Shown here: positions 27,540 to 36,833 of the stretch, piece by piece | How positions within the stretch are numbered: the first letter of the stretch is position 1 | Layout of the letters: each line of letters opens with the position of its first letter | The notes under the pieces: model-generated | Database searches by the model: none | Told to the model about the DNA's origin: nothing | The model's input: only the letters and a program-made list of their open reading frames with translations | NCBI RefSeq assembly: GCF_028583545.1 | Contig: NZ_CP087106.1 | Span: forward strand, 2,641,001 to 2,705,000 | Reading direction: 5' to 3' | Source of the DNA: Methylobacterium sp. NMS14P | GTDB lineage: Bacteria; Pseudomonadota; Alphaproteobacteria; Rhizobiales; Beijerinckiaceae | DNA: 64,000 nt | Position numbers and translations under genes: made by a program

Positions 27540-28988
27540 TCACGGGACGGCCTGGGTCCGCCGGGTCGGATCGACCGCGTAGCGGGCTTTCAGCGCCTCG
27601 ACAATCCGGCCCATGCGGCTGCCGTTCGATCCCTTCACCATGACGGCGTCGCCGGACCGCAGGGTCCGGGCGAGCGGCTCGAGCAGGTCGGCCGCGGTGT
27701 CGGCCACCGCGCCGCGGCGGCTCACCGGCAGGGCCTCGAACAGGTTGCGCATCAGCGGACCGGCCGTGAAGACGAGGTCGACCCGGGCCGCCTCGATTGC
27801 CTCCGCCAGGCCGCGATGCAGGTCGGGTGCGGCGGCGCCGAGCTCCAGCATATCGCCCAGCACCGCGATCCGGCGGCCGCGCGGTCCGGTCTCGATCCCC
27901 GCGAGGGTCGCCAGCGCCGCGCGGACGGCGACGGGATTGGCGTTGTAGCTCTCGTCGACGAGGTAGGCGGTGCCGCCGCCGATCTCGAGGGCGGTGCGCT
28001 CGCCGCGCCCCGCCGGCGGCGTCAGCCCGCCGAGCGACAGGGCCGCGCGGGCGAGGTCGGCCCCGAGGCTGTGGACCACCGCCATGACGCCCAGCGAGTT
28101 CAGCGCCGCGTGCCGGCCGGCCGTGCCGAGCTTGTAGGTGACGGGCTGGCCCATCACCGCCGCGTCGATCACCGACAGGTCGGGCCGCAGCACGATCTTC
28201 AGGGCGCGGACGTCGGAATCCGGATGCTCGCCGAAGGTCACCACCCGGCCCGCCCGGGAGGCCTGGGCGTGGGCGGCCAGCCGGTCGAAATGCGGGGCGT
28301 CGCGGTTCAGGATCGCGACGCCGCCGGGCTGGAGCCCGGAGAAGATCTCGCCCTTGGCGTCCGCGATCGCGGCCAGCGAGGCGAAATGCTCGATATGGGC
28401 GGGCGCGATCGTGGTGATCAGCGCGATGTCCGGCCGGACCTGGGCGGTCAGCGGCACGATCTCGGCGCCGTGGTTCATGCCGATCTCGAACACGCCGTAG
28501 CGCGCTGAGCGCGGCATCCGCGTCAGGGTCAGGGGCACGCCCCAGTGGTTGTTGTAGGAGGCCGCCGAGGCGTGGGTCTCGCCCTGCTCCGACAGCACGT
28601 GGCGCAGCGCCTCCTTGGTCCCGGTCTTGCCGACCGAGCCGGTGACCGCCACGACCTGCGCGCGCGTCCGGGCCCGGGCGGCGGCGCCGAGGCGCACCAT
28701 CGCGGTCAGGACCGGGTCGGCGCCCTCCTCGGGGACCGCCAGGACGGGGCCGTGGGCGGCGAGCGCCTCGGCGCGCGCGGCGCCCACAACGGCGGCGCCG
28801 GCCCCGCGCCCCAGGGCGTCGGGGACGAAGTCGTGGCCGTCGCGGGTGTCGCCGCGGATCGCGAAGAACAGGTCGCCGGGCTGGAGCGTGCGGGTGTCGA
28901 TCGAGGCGCCGCCGATCGCGCGCCCGGCGCCGGTCAACCGGCCGCCCGTAGCGGATTCCAGCTCCTCCCGCGTCCAGAGTGCGGTCAT
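27540..28988 (-). CDS. murF: MurF, UDP-MurNAc-tripeptide--D-alanyl-D-alanine ligase
   Basis: 482-aa Mur ligase adding the D-Ala-D-Ala dipeptide made by Ddl. ATP loop VTGSVGKTGTKEALRHVL near residue 110, NNHWGVPLTLTRMP, and C-terminal ligase domain with DESYNANPVAVRAAL and LGDMLELG. Start ATG 28988 (MTALWTREELE); the frame is open further upstream into murE but the extra part is Arg/Ser-rich shadow sequence. 19 bp separate it from murE. Confidence 0.96.
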   Translation of the reverse strand: MTALWTREELESATGGRLTGAGRAIGGASIDTRTLQPGDLFFAIRGDTRDGHDFVPDALGRGAGAAVVGAARAEALAAHGPVLAVPEEGADPVLTAMVRLGAAARARTRAQVVAVTGSVGKTGTKEALRHVLSEQGETHASAASYNNHWGVPLTLTRMPRSARYGVFEIGMNHGAEIVPLTAQVRPDIALITTIAPAHIEHFASLAAIADAKGEIFSGLQPGGVAILNRDAPHFDRLAAHAQASRAGRVVTFGEHPDSDVRALKIVLRPDLSVIDAAVMGQPVTYKLGTAGRHAALNSLGVMAVVHSLGADLARAALSLGGLTPPAGRGERTALEIGGGTAYLVDESYNANPVAVRAALATLAGIETGPRGRRIAVLGDMLELGAAAPDLHRGLAEAIEAARVDLVFTAGPLMRNLFEALPVSRRGAVADTAADLLEPLARTLRSGDAVMVKGSNGSRMGRIVEALKARYAVDPTRRTQAVP

Positions 28989-29007
28989 CGTCGGTCCCCC
29001 GTCGTCC

Positions 29008-30465
29008 TCAGGCCGCCGCGTCGATCGCGGCGCGCAGGACCGCGTGGTCCGAGAACGGCAGCGTGCGATCCCCCACGATCTGGCCGGTTTCATGGCCCTT
29101 GCCGGCGACGACCAGCACGTCGCCCGGACCGAGCCGGTTGACGGCGCTGCCGATCGCCTCCGACCGGTCGCCGATCTCCTCCGCGCCCGGCGCCGCGTCC
29201 AGGATGGCCCGGCGGATGGCGGCCGCGTCCTCGGTGCGCGGGTTGTCGTCCGTGACGATGACGACGTCGGCGAGCCGCTGCGCGATGGCGCCCATCAGCG
29301 GGCGCTTGCCCCGGTCGCGGTCGCCGCCGCAGCCGAACACCACGATCAGCCGGCCCGACGCGAAGGGGCGGAGCGCGGCGAGCACGCTCTCCAGGGCCTC
29401 GGGCTTGTGCGCGTAATCGACGAGGCAGAGTCCGCCCCGCGCCTCGCCGATCCGCTCCATGCGGCCCGGGACGCCGGTGAGATGGTCGAGGGCCGCGAGG
29501 ACCCCGTCGGGATCGGCCGCCCCCGCCGGGGTGGCCAGCGCGAGGCCGGCCGCCACCAGGGCGTTCTCGACCTGGAACTCGCCGACGAGCGGCAGGCGCA
29601 GGTCCCGCGCCCGACCCGCGAACAGGACGCGGGCGGCCTGCGCGAACCCCTCCGTGCGGACCCCCTCGACCCGCAGGTCCCGGCCGCCGCGCCCGACCGT
29701 GCGGACCGGCCGGCCGGCGGCCTCCGCCGCGGCGATCACCCGCTCGGCATAGGCGCCGTCGGCGTTGACGATGGCCGGCCGGCCCGGCGGCAGCAGGTCG
29801 GTGAACAGGCGCAGCTTGGCCGCGAGGTACTCCTCGATGCTCGCGTGATAGTCGAGATGGTCCCGGCCGAGATTGGTGAAGCCCGCCGCGTCGAGCCGCA
29901 CGCCGTCGAGCCGGCGCTGCTCGATCCCGTGGGAGGAGGCCTCCATGGCGAGGTCGGTGACGCCGTCCGCGGCGAGTCGCGCCAGCGTCCGGTGCAGCGT
30001 CACGGGATCCGGAGTCGTGAGCGAGCCGTACTGCGCGCCGCGGTTGGTGACGATGCCGACGGTGCCGAGGCTCGCGGAGTCGCGGCCGAGGCGCGCCAGG
30101 ATCTGGCGGACGAAGTCGGCCACCGAGCTCTTCCCGGCGGTGCCGGTGACCGCCACCACGGTCTCGGGCTGCGGGCCCGCGAGGCGGGCCGCCGCCAGGG
30201 CGAGCGACCGGCGCGCGTCGGCGACCGGGATCCAGGCGACCGCGTCCGGCAGGTCGGCGGGACGGCTCCCCTCCCCGGCCACCGCGACGGCGCCGCGCTG
30301 GGCGGCCTGCGCGGCGAAGCGTCGGCCGTCGGCCTTCGTGCCGGGAACGGCGACGAACACCGTGCCGGTCGCGACCTGCCGGCTGTCGGCCGTGAGGTCC
30401 GCGGCGGTCAGGTCCGCGGCGGGGCCGGCGGCCTCGGGGAAGAGGTCGGCGAGCCGCGCGCTCAT
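29008..30465 (-). CDS. murE: MurE, UDP-MurNAc-dipeptide--meso-diaminopimelate ligase
   Basis: 485-aa Mur ligase adding the third residue. ATP loop VTGTAGKSSVADFVRQIL; the DNPR motif in VIVTDDNPRTEDA is the established mark of meso-diaminopimelate, not L-lysine, specificity, as expected in a Gram-negative. Carbamylated-Lys region and DYAHKPEALESVL are intact. The ATG at 30465 is the last of three ATGs created by a 14-bp tandem duplication at the ftsI-murE junction. Confidence 0.97.
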   Translation of the reverse strand: MSARLADLFPEAAGPAADLTAADLTADSRQVATGTVFVAVPGTKADGRRFAAQAAQRGAVAVAGEGSRPADLPDAVAWIPVADARRSLALAAARLAGPQPETVVAVTGTAGKSSVADFVRQILARLGRDSASLGTVGIVTNRGAQYGSLTTPDPVTLHRTLARLAADGVTDLAMEASSHGIEQRRLDGVRLDAAGFTNLGRDHLDYHASIEEYLAAKLRLFTDLLPPGRPAIVNADGAYAERVIAAAEAAGRPVRTVGRGGRDLRVEGVRTEGFAQAARVLFAGRARDLRLPLVGEFQVENALVAAGLALATPAGAADPDGVLAALDHLTGVPGRMERIGEARGGLCLVDYAHKPEALESVLAALRPFASGRLIVVFGCGGDRDRGKRPLMGAIAQRLADVVIVTDDNPRTEDAAAIRRAILDAAPGAEEIGDRSEAIGSAVNRLGPGDVLVVAGKGHETGQIVGDRTLPFSDHAVLRAAIDAAA

Positions 30466-30493
30466 CGATCCACCCTCATCGATCCACCCTCAT
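30466..30493 (-). repeat. 14-bp tandem duplication at the ftsI-murE junction
   Basis: On the minus strand the unit ATGAGGGTGGATCG occurs twice in a row and is then followed by the murE ATGAG. The ftsI stop TGA is inside the first ATGA. Each unit contains an ATG, a GGGTGG ribosome-binding-like sequence and ends so that MRVDR-stop mini-ORFs (30493-30476 and 30479-30462) overlap the next ATG by ATGA. Confidence 0.9.
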
Positions 30494-32382
30494 GGGCCGC
30501 CGAGCTGGTTGACGTGGTAGGCGTTGAGCTTGACCATCTGCGGGAACGGCCTCACCGGCGGCTCGAATTGCGGCGGCAGGCCGAGGATCGGCGCCACGCG
30601 CTCGATCACCTTGCCGGTGACCACGCCGGAATTCCAGGCCGCCGTGGCGTAGCCGCCCGATTCCGGCAGGCCCTGCGGCTCGTCCATGATGGTGACGAAC
30701 AGGTACTTCGGATCGTTCATCGGCGCGGCCGCCATGAAGGTCGTGAACAGGCGGTTGTGGATGTAGCGGCCGCCGATGACCTTCTCGGCGGTGCCGGTCT
30801 TGCCGCCGACGAAGTAGTACGGGACCGCCGCCTTCTTGGCCGAGCCCTCGGCCGCGTTGAGCCGCATGATGTAGCGCATCGCCTCGGAGGTCTGGCCGGA
30901 GAGCACGTGCGTGGCCCGCGCCCTGCTCGCCTCGGGCGTCGTCTTGAGGAAGGTCGGCGTCATCAGGTCGCCGCCGTTGGCGATGGCCGCCACCGCGGCC
31001 GCGGCCTGGATCGGCGCCACCGCGATGCCGTGGCCGAACGCGATCGTGATGGTGTTGATCTCGGTCCAGCGCGACGGGACGATCGGCGCCGCGCTCTCGG
31101 GCAGCTCGGTGCGCAGCCGGTCGAGCAGGCCCATCTTCTTCAGGAAGGCCTTGTGGCCGGGCACCCCGACGCCCAGCGCCATCTTGGCGGAGCCGATGTT
31201 GGAGGAGTGGGTGAACACCTCCGGCATGGTGATGACGCGGTTGGTGCCGTGGTACTCGTGGATCTTCTGCCGGCCCCAGTTCAACACGCCGCCCCGGGTG
31301 TCGAAGGTCGAGTTGACGTTGTACTTGCCGGAATCGAGCGCCATGGCGAGGGTCATCGCCTTGAAGGTCGAGCCCATCTCGTAGACGCCGACGTTCATCC
31401 GGTTGATGCGGTCGGGCGAGAGCGCGTCCTTCGGGTCGTTCGGGTCGAAATCCGGCATGGAGACGAGCGCGATGACCTCGCCGGTCTTCACGTCGAGGAT
31501 CATCGAGGCGCCGGCCTTGGCCTTGAAGTGGTCGATGCCCCAGGCCAGCTCGTCGCGCACGGCGAACTGCGCCCGCAGGTCGAGTGACAGCTGCACCGGC
31601 TTCAGGTCGGCCTGCTTGTTGATCAGCCCGAAGCTGTTGAGGGCCTGCAGGCCGGTGGAGTCGATGTACTTCTCCATGCCGGCGATGCCGATGCCGTCGA
31701 GGTTCGTCGCGCCCAGGATGTGGGCAGCCGCGACGCCGTTCGGGTAGACCCGCTTGTGGTCGGGCAGGAAGCCGATGCCGGGGATGCCGAGCCGGTGGAC
31801 CTCGGCCTGCTGCTTCGGCGTCAGCTCGCGCTTCACCCAGACGAAGCCCGCGCCCTTCTTGTCCTTGCGCTGCGTCAGCTTGGCGCGCAGCTCGGAGGCG
31901 TTGAGTTCCGGCAGGACGGCGGTGAGCAGCTCGACCGCCTCGTCCTTGTCGTAGATGTTGCCCGGCTCGGCGAAGACCGAGACCGTGCGGATGTCGGTGG
32001 CCAGGATCTCGCCGTTGCGGTCGATGATGTCGGGCCGGAAGGCGGTCGAGGACGCGGCCGCGACCCGGTGCTCCTGGCTGGGCGGCTCCCCGAAGATCGC
32101 CATCATCAGGAGCTTGGCCGAGATCGTCCCGAACACGCCGACGAAGACCAGCCCGACCATCGCGACGCGCATGTGCGAGCGCTCGATCGCCAGCCGGAAC
32201 ATGCTGCGCACGAGCGCCTTGGCGCGGTCGGCGCGCGGCTCGGGCTCGCGCGCCTCCTCTTCCAGGGGGCGCGGCGCGCTGGCGGCGTGCGCCAGCGCGG
32301 CGGCTTCGAGCAGCGCCGCCTCGTGGTCCGACACGGCGGGCTCGACCGCCGGGTCTAGGGTCTGGTCGGCGTGATCGGACAC
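30490..32382 (-). CDS. ftsI: FtsI (PBP3), septal peptidoglycan transpeptidase
   Basis: 630-aa class B penicillin-binding protein that cross-links septal peptidoglycan with FtsW. A cytoplasmic N-terminus of about 70 residues, one membrane helix (MVGLVFVGVFGTISAKLLM), a pedestal domain and the transpeptidase domain with GSTFK near residue 338 (catalytic Ser), SSN near 392 and KTGT near 525. Start is GTG 32382 with GAGGTAAACCCCC before it. The N-terminal extension rich in Ala/Glu/Asp is long but not unusual in Hyphomicrobiales. It begins 6 bp after ftsL. Confidence 0.96.
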   Translation of the reverse strand: MSDHADQTLDPAVEPAVSDHEAALLEAAALAHAASAPRPLEEEAREPEPRADRAKALVRSMFRLAIERSHMRVAMVGLVFVGVFGTISAKLLMMAIFGEPPSQEHRVAAASSTAFRPDIIDRNGEILATDIRTVSVFAEPGNIYDKDEAVELLTAVLPELNASELRAKLTQRKDKKGAGFVWVKRELTPKQQAEVHRLGIPGIGFLPDHKRVYPNGVAAAHILGATNLDGIGIAGMEKYIDSTGLQALNSFGLINKQADLKPVQLSLDLRAQFAVRDELAWGIDHFKAKAGASMILDVKTGEVIALVSMPDFDPNDPKDALSPDRINRMNVGVYEMGSTFKAMTLAMALDSGKYNVNSTFDTRGGVLNWGRQKIHEYHGTNRVITMPEVFTHSSNIGSAKMALGVGVPGHKAFLKKMGLLDRLRTELPESAAPIVPSRWTEINTITIAFGHGIAVAPIQAAAAVAAIANGGDLMTPTFLKTTPEASRARATHVLSGQTSEAMRYIMRLNAAEGSAKKAAVPYYFVGGKTGTAEKVIGGRYIHNRLFTTFMAAAPMNDPKYLFVTIMDEPQGLPESGGYATAAWNSGVVTGKVIERVAPILGLPPQFEPPVRPFPQMVKLNAYHVNQLGGP

Positions 32383-32388
32383 GGGGGT

Positions 32389-32802
32389 TTACCTCGAAGC
32401 CGTCGTCGGGGTGCGGGTCGTGGTGACGGTGCGGGTGATCGCGCCGGTCGTGCGCGGCTCGATCGCGCCCTTGTCCTTGGGCGTCGCCGTGGCGGCGAGC
32501 AGCCGGCCGATCTCGTCGCCGCGCTCCGGCCGGGCGGGCAGATCCGAGAGGCGCGCGAGGTGGCTGGTGCCGATCGGCTCCAGGGCGAGGTGCTTGTCGA
32601 CGGCCGCCTGGAGGCGGTCCGGCCGCGTCAGGAGCTGCCACTCGGCGCGCAGCACGGCGATCGCCTGCCGCTCCTTGTGCAGGGCGGTCTGCAGCTTCGA
32701 GACCTGTCCGCCCTGGTAGAGCGTGTCGTACTTGATCGAGTAGGCGTAGATCGCCGAGGCGACGAGGCCGGCCACCGCCAGCAGGTTCAGGAGGCGGATC
32801 AT
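32389..32802 (-). CDS. ftsL: FtsL-like cell division protein
   Basis: 137-aa small bitopic membrane protein. One helix at the N-terminus ([20 protein letters not shown]) and then a periplasmic heptad-rich stretch ([20 protein letters not shown]) typical of FtsL/FtsB coiled coils; a Thr/Arg-rich tail ends the protein. Its ATG overlaps the rsmH stop as ATGA. Position between rsmH and ftsI supports the call, as sequence conservation of FtsL is low. Confidence 0.88.
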   Translation of the reverse strand: MIRLLNLLAVAGLVASAIYAYSIKYDTLYQGGQVSKLQTALHKERQAIAVLRAEWQLLTRPDRLQAAVDKHLALEPIGTSHLARLSDLPARPERGDEIGRLLAATATPKDKGAIEPRTTGAITRTVTTTRTPTTASR

Positions 32803-33863
32803 CGGCGATGGCCTCCGCGGGCCGCGTCGGGCAGGCTCGCCAGCGCGGTCAGCGCGGCCAGCGGTTCGGGAACGTCGGATTCGGTGCGCTCCGCGGCCCG
32901 GAGCTTGGCCGAGCGGGCGCGCGGGTTGCGGGCGGTCTCGGCCTCGCCCGGCAGGACCGGGCCCTTGGTGACGGGACGGAAGCTGCGGACGGTCTCGACG
33001 GGGCCGCCGGGCAGGTGGCGCGAGCCCTGCGCGGAGCGACCGCTGCGCGCCGCGAAGAACTGCTTGACGATCCGGTCCTCGAGCGAGTGGAACGTCACGA
33101 CGGCGAGCCGGCCGCCGGGCCTGAGCACGCGCTCGGCCGCGTGCAGGGCACGGACCAGCTCGCCGAGCTCGTCGTTCACGGCGATCCGCAGGCCCTGGAA
33201 GGTCCGCGTCGCCGGGTGGATGTGGCTTCCGGGCTCGGTCCGGACCACGCCCGCTACGAGTTCGGCCAGCTGCGCGGTGGACTCGATCCGCCCGCGGCGT
33301 CGCGCCTCGAGGATGGTCCGCGCGACCGCGCGCGATCGCCGCTCCTCGCCGAAATGGTAGATGATGTCGGCCAGCACGGTCTCGTCGGCCTCGTTCACGA
33401 GATCGGCGGCGCTCGGCCCGTCGCTGGCCATGCGCATGTCGAGGGGGCCGTCGCTGCGGAACGAGAAGCCTCGCTCCGGCGCGTCGAGCTGCATCGACGA
33501 GACGCCGATATCGAGGACGACCCGGTCGACCTGCGCGATGCCGGCCTCCACGAGGAGGCTGTCGAGGTCGCCGAAGCGGCCGGACAGGAGGCGCAAGCGC
33601 CCGCCGGACTCGGCGACGAGCGCCTGTCCGCCCGCGATCGCCGTGGGGTCGCGATCGATCGCGACGACCTGCAGGGCCGGATCCGCCGCGAGGAGCGCGC
33701 GGGTGTAGCCGCCGGCACCGAACGTGCCGTCGACCGTGATCCCGCCCGCGGTGCCGAGCGCGTCGACGACTTCCGCGAGGAGGACGGGGACGTGCAGTTC
33801 TGCCGCCGCATCGCCGCCGCCGTGGTGGGGCGAACTCTCGGGGGAGGAGCGGCGCCGGCTCAT
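32799..33863 (-). CDS. rsmH: RsmH, 16S rRNA (cytosine1402-N4) methyltransferase
   Basis: 354-aa SAM-dependent methyltransferase (MraW). [13 protein letters not shown] at the start of the domain, SAM-binding [39 protein letters not shown] with the family DPLDMRM-like element, and [16 protein letters not shown]. The ATG at 33863 ([10 protein letters not shown]) is chosen; the frame stays open for 115 codons upstream but that part is low complexity. First gene of the dcw run here. Confidence 0.95.
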   Translation of the reverse strand: MSRRRSSPESSPHHGGGDAAAELHVPVLLAEVVDALGTAGGITVDGTFGAGGYTRALLAADPALQVVAIDRDPTAIAGGQALVAESGGRLRLLSGRFGDLDSLLVEAGIAQVDRVVLDIGVSSMQLDAPERGFSFRSDGPLDMRMASDGPSAADLVNEADETVLADIIYHFGEERRSRAVARTILEARRRGRIESTAQLAELVAGVVRTEPGSHIHPATRTFQGLRIAVNDELGELVRALHAAERVLRPGGRLAVVTFHSLEDRIVKQFFAARSGRSAQGSRHLPGGPVETVRSFRPVTKGPVLPGEAETARNPRARSAKLRAAERTESDVPEPLAALTALASLPDAARGGHRR

Positions 33864-34284
33864 GACCGCCTCGCCGGTGCGGCGCGCCGTGGCGCGCGAG
33901 GACGGGCGGATTGTCGGCGCGCCCTGGAAATCCGGGCGCGGGTGCGGCTCGTGCGTCTCATGGTGCCCTGTGCCGGGCCGCGCGAGCGCGGCGCGCGTGA
34001 CGGGAACGGCACCGGATGCGGAGCGCGCAAGACGCCGCGCACGGACGGGACCTGCGCGATGGCAGGGTGCGCTCGGCGATCCGATACACGCCGTTGACGG
34101 GAGTATGCCGGGTATCATGGGCCTCGGAGGATCGTCAACGCACAAGCTTGGCGCTGCCGCGCGGACCGATCTGAACCCGGCAAGGTTAACCGAAGGTTTT
34201 TGCCGCACCGGAATCTTCGGCGCCGCGTCCGCCGCGGACGCGGCGCCGGATCGATAAGGCGTTGAAGCCGCAGGTCTTATCGGG
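33864..34284. other. Intergenic region upstream of rsmH; no mraZ
   Basis: 421 bp between rsmH and the RNase P RNA gene. No MraZ-like protein can be read in any frame. The part 34090-34200 is less GC-rich (contains ggttaacc near 34184-34191) and is the likely promoter region for the division cluster. A 31-bp palindrome lies at 34218-34248. Confidence 0.6.
34218..34248. terminator. Perfect 31-bp palindrome after the RNase P RNA gene
   Basis: Arms of 15 bp (cggcgccgcgtccgc and its reverse complement) around a single central base. It lies 37 bp past the predicted RNA 3' end on the minus strand and could terminate rnpB transcription, though no T-tract follows. A weaker pair cttatcg/cgataag flanks it at about 34252-34282. 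Confidence 0.5.
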
Positions 34285-34691
<407 letters not shown>

Positions 34692-34737
34692 GGGCAGATG
34701 CGCCCGCGGGGCCGTCCGGGTCAAGGGTGCGGGCCCG

Positions 34738-35178
34738 CTACCAGGTGCCGGTATTCTCCATTGACTTCCACGGCTCCTGCGGCTCCTTGGCGCCGCCCTT
34801 CTGGAGGATCTCGATGGAGATGCCGTCCGGCGACTTCACGAAGGCCATGTAGCCGTCGCGCGGCGGCCGGTTGATGGTGACGCCCTTCTCCTGCAACTTG
34901 GCGCAGAAGCTGTAGATGTCGTCGACCTGGTAGGCGAGATGGCCGAAATTGCGCCCGCCCGAGTAGGTCTCCGGATCCCAGTTGTAGGTGAGCTCGATCA
35001 GCGGTGACTTGGTCGTCGAGGCGCGCTCGACATCGCCGGGCGCGGCGAGGAACACGAGGGTGAAGCGGCCCTTCTCGTTCTCGACGCGGCGCACCTCCTT
35101 CAGGCCGAACGTGTCGACGTAGAAGGCGAGCGCCCGGTCGAGGTCGGCGACCCGGACCATGGTGTGTAGAAATTCCAT
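34738..35178 (-). CDS. gloA: Glyoxalase I (lactoylglutathione lyase)
   Basis: 146-aa metalloenzyme that isomerises the methylglyoxal-glutathione adduct to S-lactoylglutathione. Single vicinal-oxygen-chelate domain with the four metal ligands in place: His in FLHTMVRV, Glu in LIELTYNW, His in FGHLAYQV and Glu in ISIEILQK. Length is that of the short bacterial (nickel-type) form. ATG 35178 with AGGACAGG upstream. A C-terminal tail of about 20 residues extends past the domain. Confidence 0.93.
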   Translation of the reverse strand: MEFLHTMVRVADLDRALAFYVDTFGLKEVRRVENEKGRFTLVFLAAPGDVERASTTKSPLIELTYNWDPETYSGGRNFGHLAYQVDDIYSFCAKLQEKGVTINRPPRDGYMAFVKSPDGISIEILQKGGAKEPQEPWKSMENTGTW

Positions 35179-35560
35179 CGGGACCTGTCCTGTTGCTCTT
35201 CGAGAACGGACCCCTGGCCCGCCTCCGGCTGACTCGCCCCGCTAGCTAGCGGCCGTCCCGGCGGTGAGAAGGCCGTCCGGTACAGACTCGGGACAAAACG
35301 GCCCGGACGTTCCGGCGAGCCGGAACCCGTCGAGCCGAACTCGAGACTGTGGCGACCTGCCCTCCGGAGCCATCCGCCCGACGGCCGATGCCGCGCCGCG
35401 TGCATCCGGTCGGTCCCGCAGCACTCTCTGGATCCGCCGACGGAGAGATCCTTCGGCCAAAGGATGGTGCGCGGCTTACCCAGCAAGTTGTAGCCCCGTT
35501 GCGACGGATTGGACTTACTCAACGGGATGACGCGCGCGGTTTCGAACGTCGGAGGCCGTG
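35179..35560. other. Intergenic region between gloA and the acyltransferase pseudogene
   Basis: 382 bp separating divergent genes. Open frames exist on both strands but have Arg/Ser/Pro-rich shadow-like composition and no ribosome binding site. Nothing else is recognised apart from GGAGG at 35551-35555 serving the downstream gene. Confidence 0.55.
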
Positions 35561-36728
35561 ATGAAGGCGCAGGAACCCGGGCGCGGCAGGCATGATGCAC
35601 AGATGATCGGCCTCGATGCGGCGCGATTACTCGCCGCGATACTGGTCATGACGTTTCATCTCGGCGCCTACGCTTGGCAGGCGCCGCTCTCGACGGCCGG
35701 GCGGGCCTTCGATTCCGCCGCGGCCTACCCGGGCTTGTTCGCCTGGACGTGGTTCGGATGGATCGGGGTCGAGTTGTTCTTCGTCATCTCGGGCTTCGTG
35801 ATCGCCTACTCGGCCGAGCACGCGACCGCGCGCCTTCCTGCGCAGCCGCCTCCTGCGTCTCGTGCCGGCGGTCTGGATCTGCGCCATGCTCACCGCGCTC
35901 GTCTCACTCGCCATCGGCCGCATGGGATCCGTCCGGCACGTGCTGCGGGCCTATCTCGACTGCGTCCTGTTCGTTCCGGTCGAGCCGTGGCTGGACGGGG
36001 TCTACTGGACCCTCGGCGTGGAGATCGCCTTCTACGCCCTCGTCTTCGCGCTGCTGCGGCTCGGGCGATTCCGGAGCATCGGCCCGGTCTGCGCGGCGGT
36101 CGGCGCCGCCAGCACCCTCTTCTGGGTCGCGACACTGGCCGTGCCGAGCCTCGGCGCCCTCGCGGCGAGCCGCGTGGCCGAGCTGACGCTGTTGCGCCAC
36201 GGCTGCTTCTTCGCGCTCGGCGTCTTCCTGTGGCTATCGCTGGTCAAGGGGCCGACGGCTGGACGTCTGTGCGTGATCGCCGTCTGCGCGGTCGGGGCGC
36301 TCGTCGAGATCGGCGACGCGGCCGAGTCGTTCCTGTTCCAGATGAGCCGGAGCGAGGCTCCGCTCCTCCCGCGCCTCGTCTTCGCGGTCCGCGTCCTGAT
36401 GATCGTCGCGAGCGTGCGCGGCAACGCGTGGCTCCGCGCGCGGCTCGGCGAGCGGGGCTGCGCGCTGGCCCGGCGGCTCGGGCTGATGACCTACCCGCTC
36501 TACCTCCTGCACAACGTTAACGGGGCCGCCCTGATTCACCGCCTCGTCGGCGCCGGGGTCCCGCCCTACGCGGCGCTCGTGGCCGCGTGGGGCGCCATGC
36601 TGCTCCTGAGCTTCGCCGTCATGCGCTGGGCCGAGCCGTTCGTCCGCGGCCGCCTGTCCGCCACGCTCGACAGGATCGGCCTTGACCGCCCCCTCCTCGC
36701 GGAGAGCCGCCCCGCCCCGGGGCTCTGA
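35561..36728 (+). pseudogene. Acyltransferase-3 (OafA-type) membrane protein, frameshifted
   Basis: Membrane O-acyltransferase family that acylates surface sugars. The first frame starts at ATG 35561 (GGAGG five bases upstream) and gives GLDAARLLAAILVMTFHLGA, with the active-site His in TFHLG, and GVELFFVISGFVIAYS. Homology then stops. It resumes one base out of frame at about 35832 with AFLRSRLLRLVPAVWICAML and continues with WTLGVEIAFYAL and several membrane helices to the stop at 36728. Skipping one base in the GCGCGC run at 35826-35834 restores a single protein of about 389 aa. Either a real inactivation or an assembly error. Confidence 0.8.
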
Positions 36729-36833
36729 GCCGGGCGAAGGCCGCCCGACGCGCGCCGTTTCGACGGCTCCGATCGTTGCGCCGCGCGCTCCGAGGGACCA
36801 GAACGGGCCCCTCCCGCACACGGAGTGAGCCGA

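Noticed and set aside
35264..35561. Short frames on both strands between gloA and the acyltransferase
   Set aside because: No start signals and biased shadow-like composition.
35826..35834. Programmed ribosomal frameshift as the sole explanation of the acyltransferase break
   Set aside because: No slippery heptamer, stop codon or downstream structure typical of programmed shifting was seen; mutation, phase variation or sequencing error is more likely.
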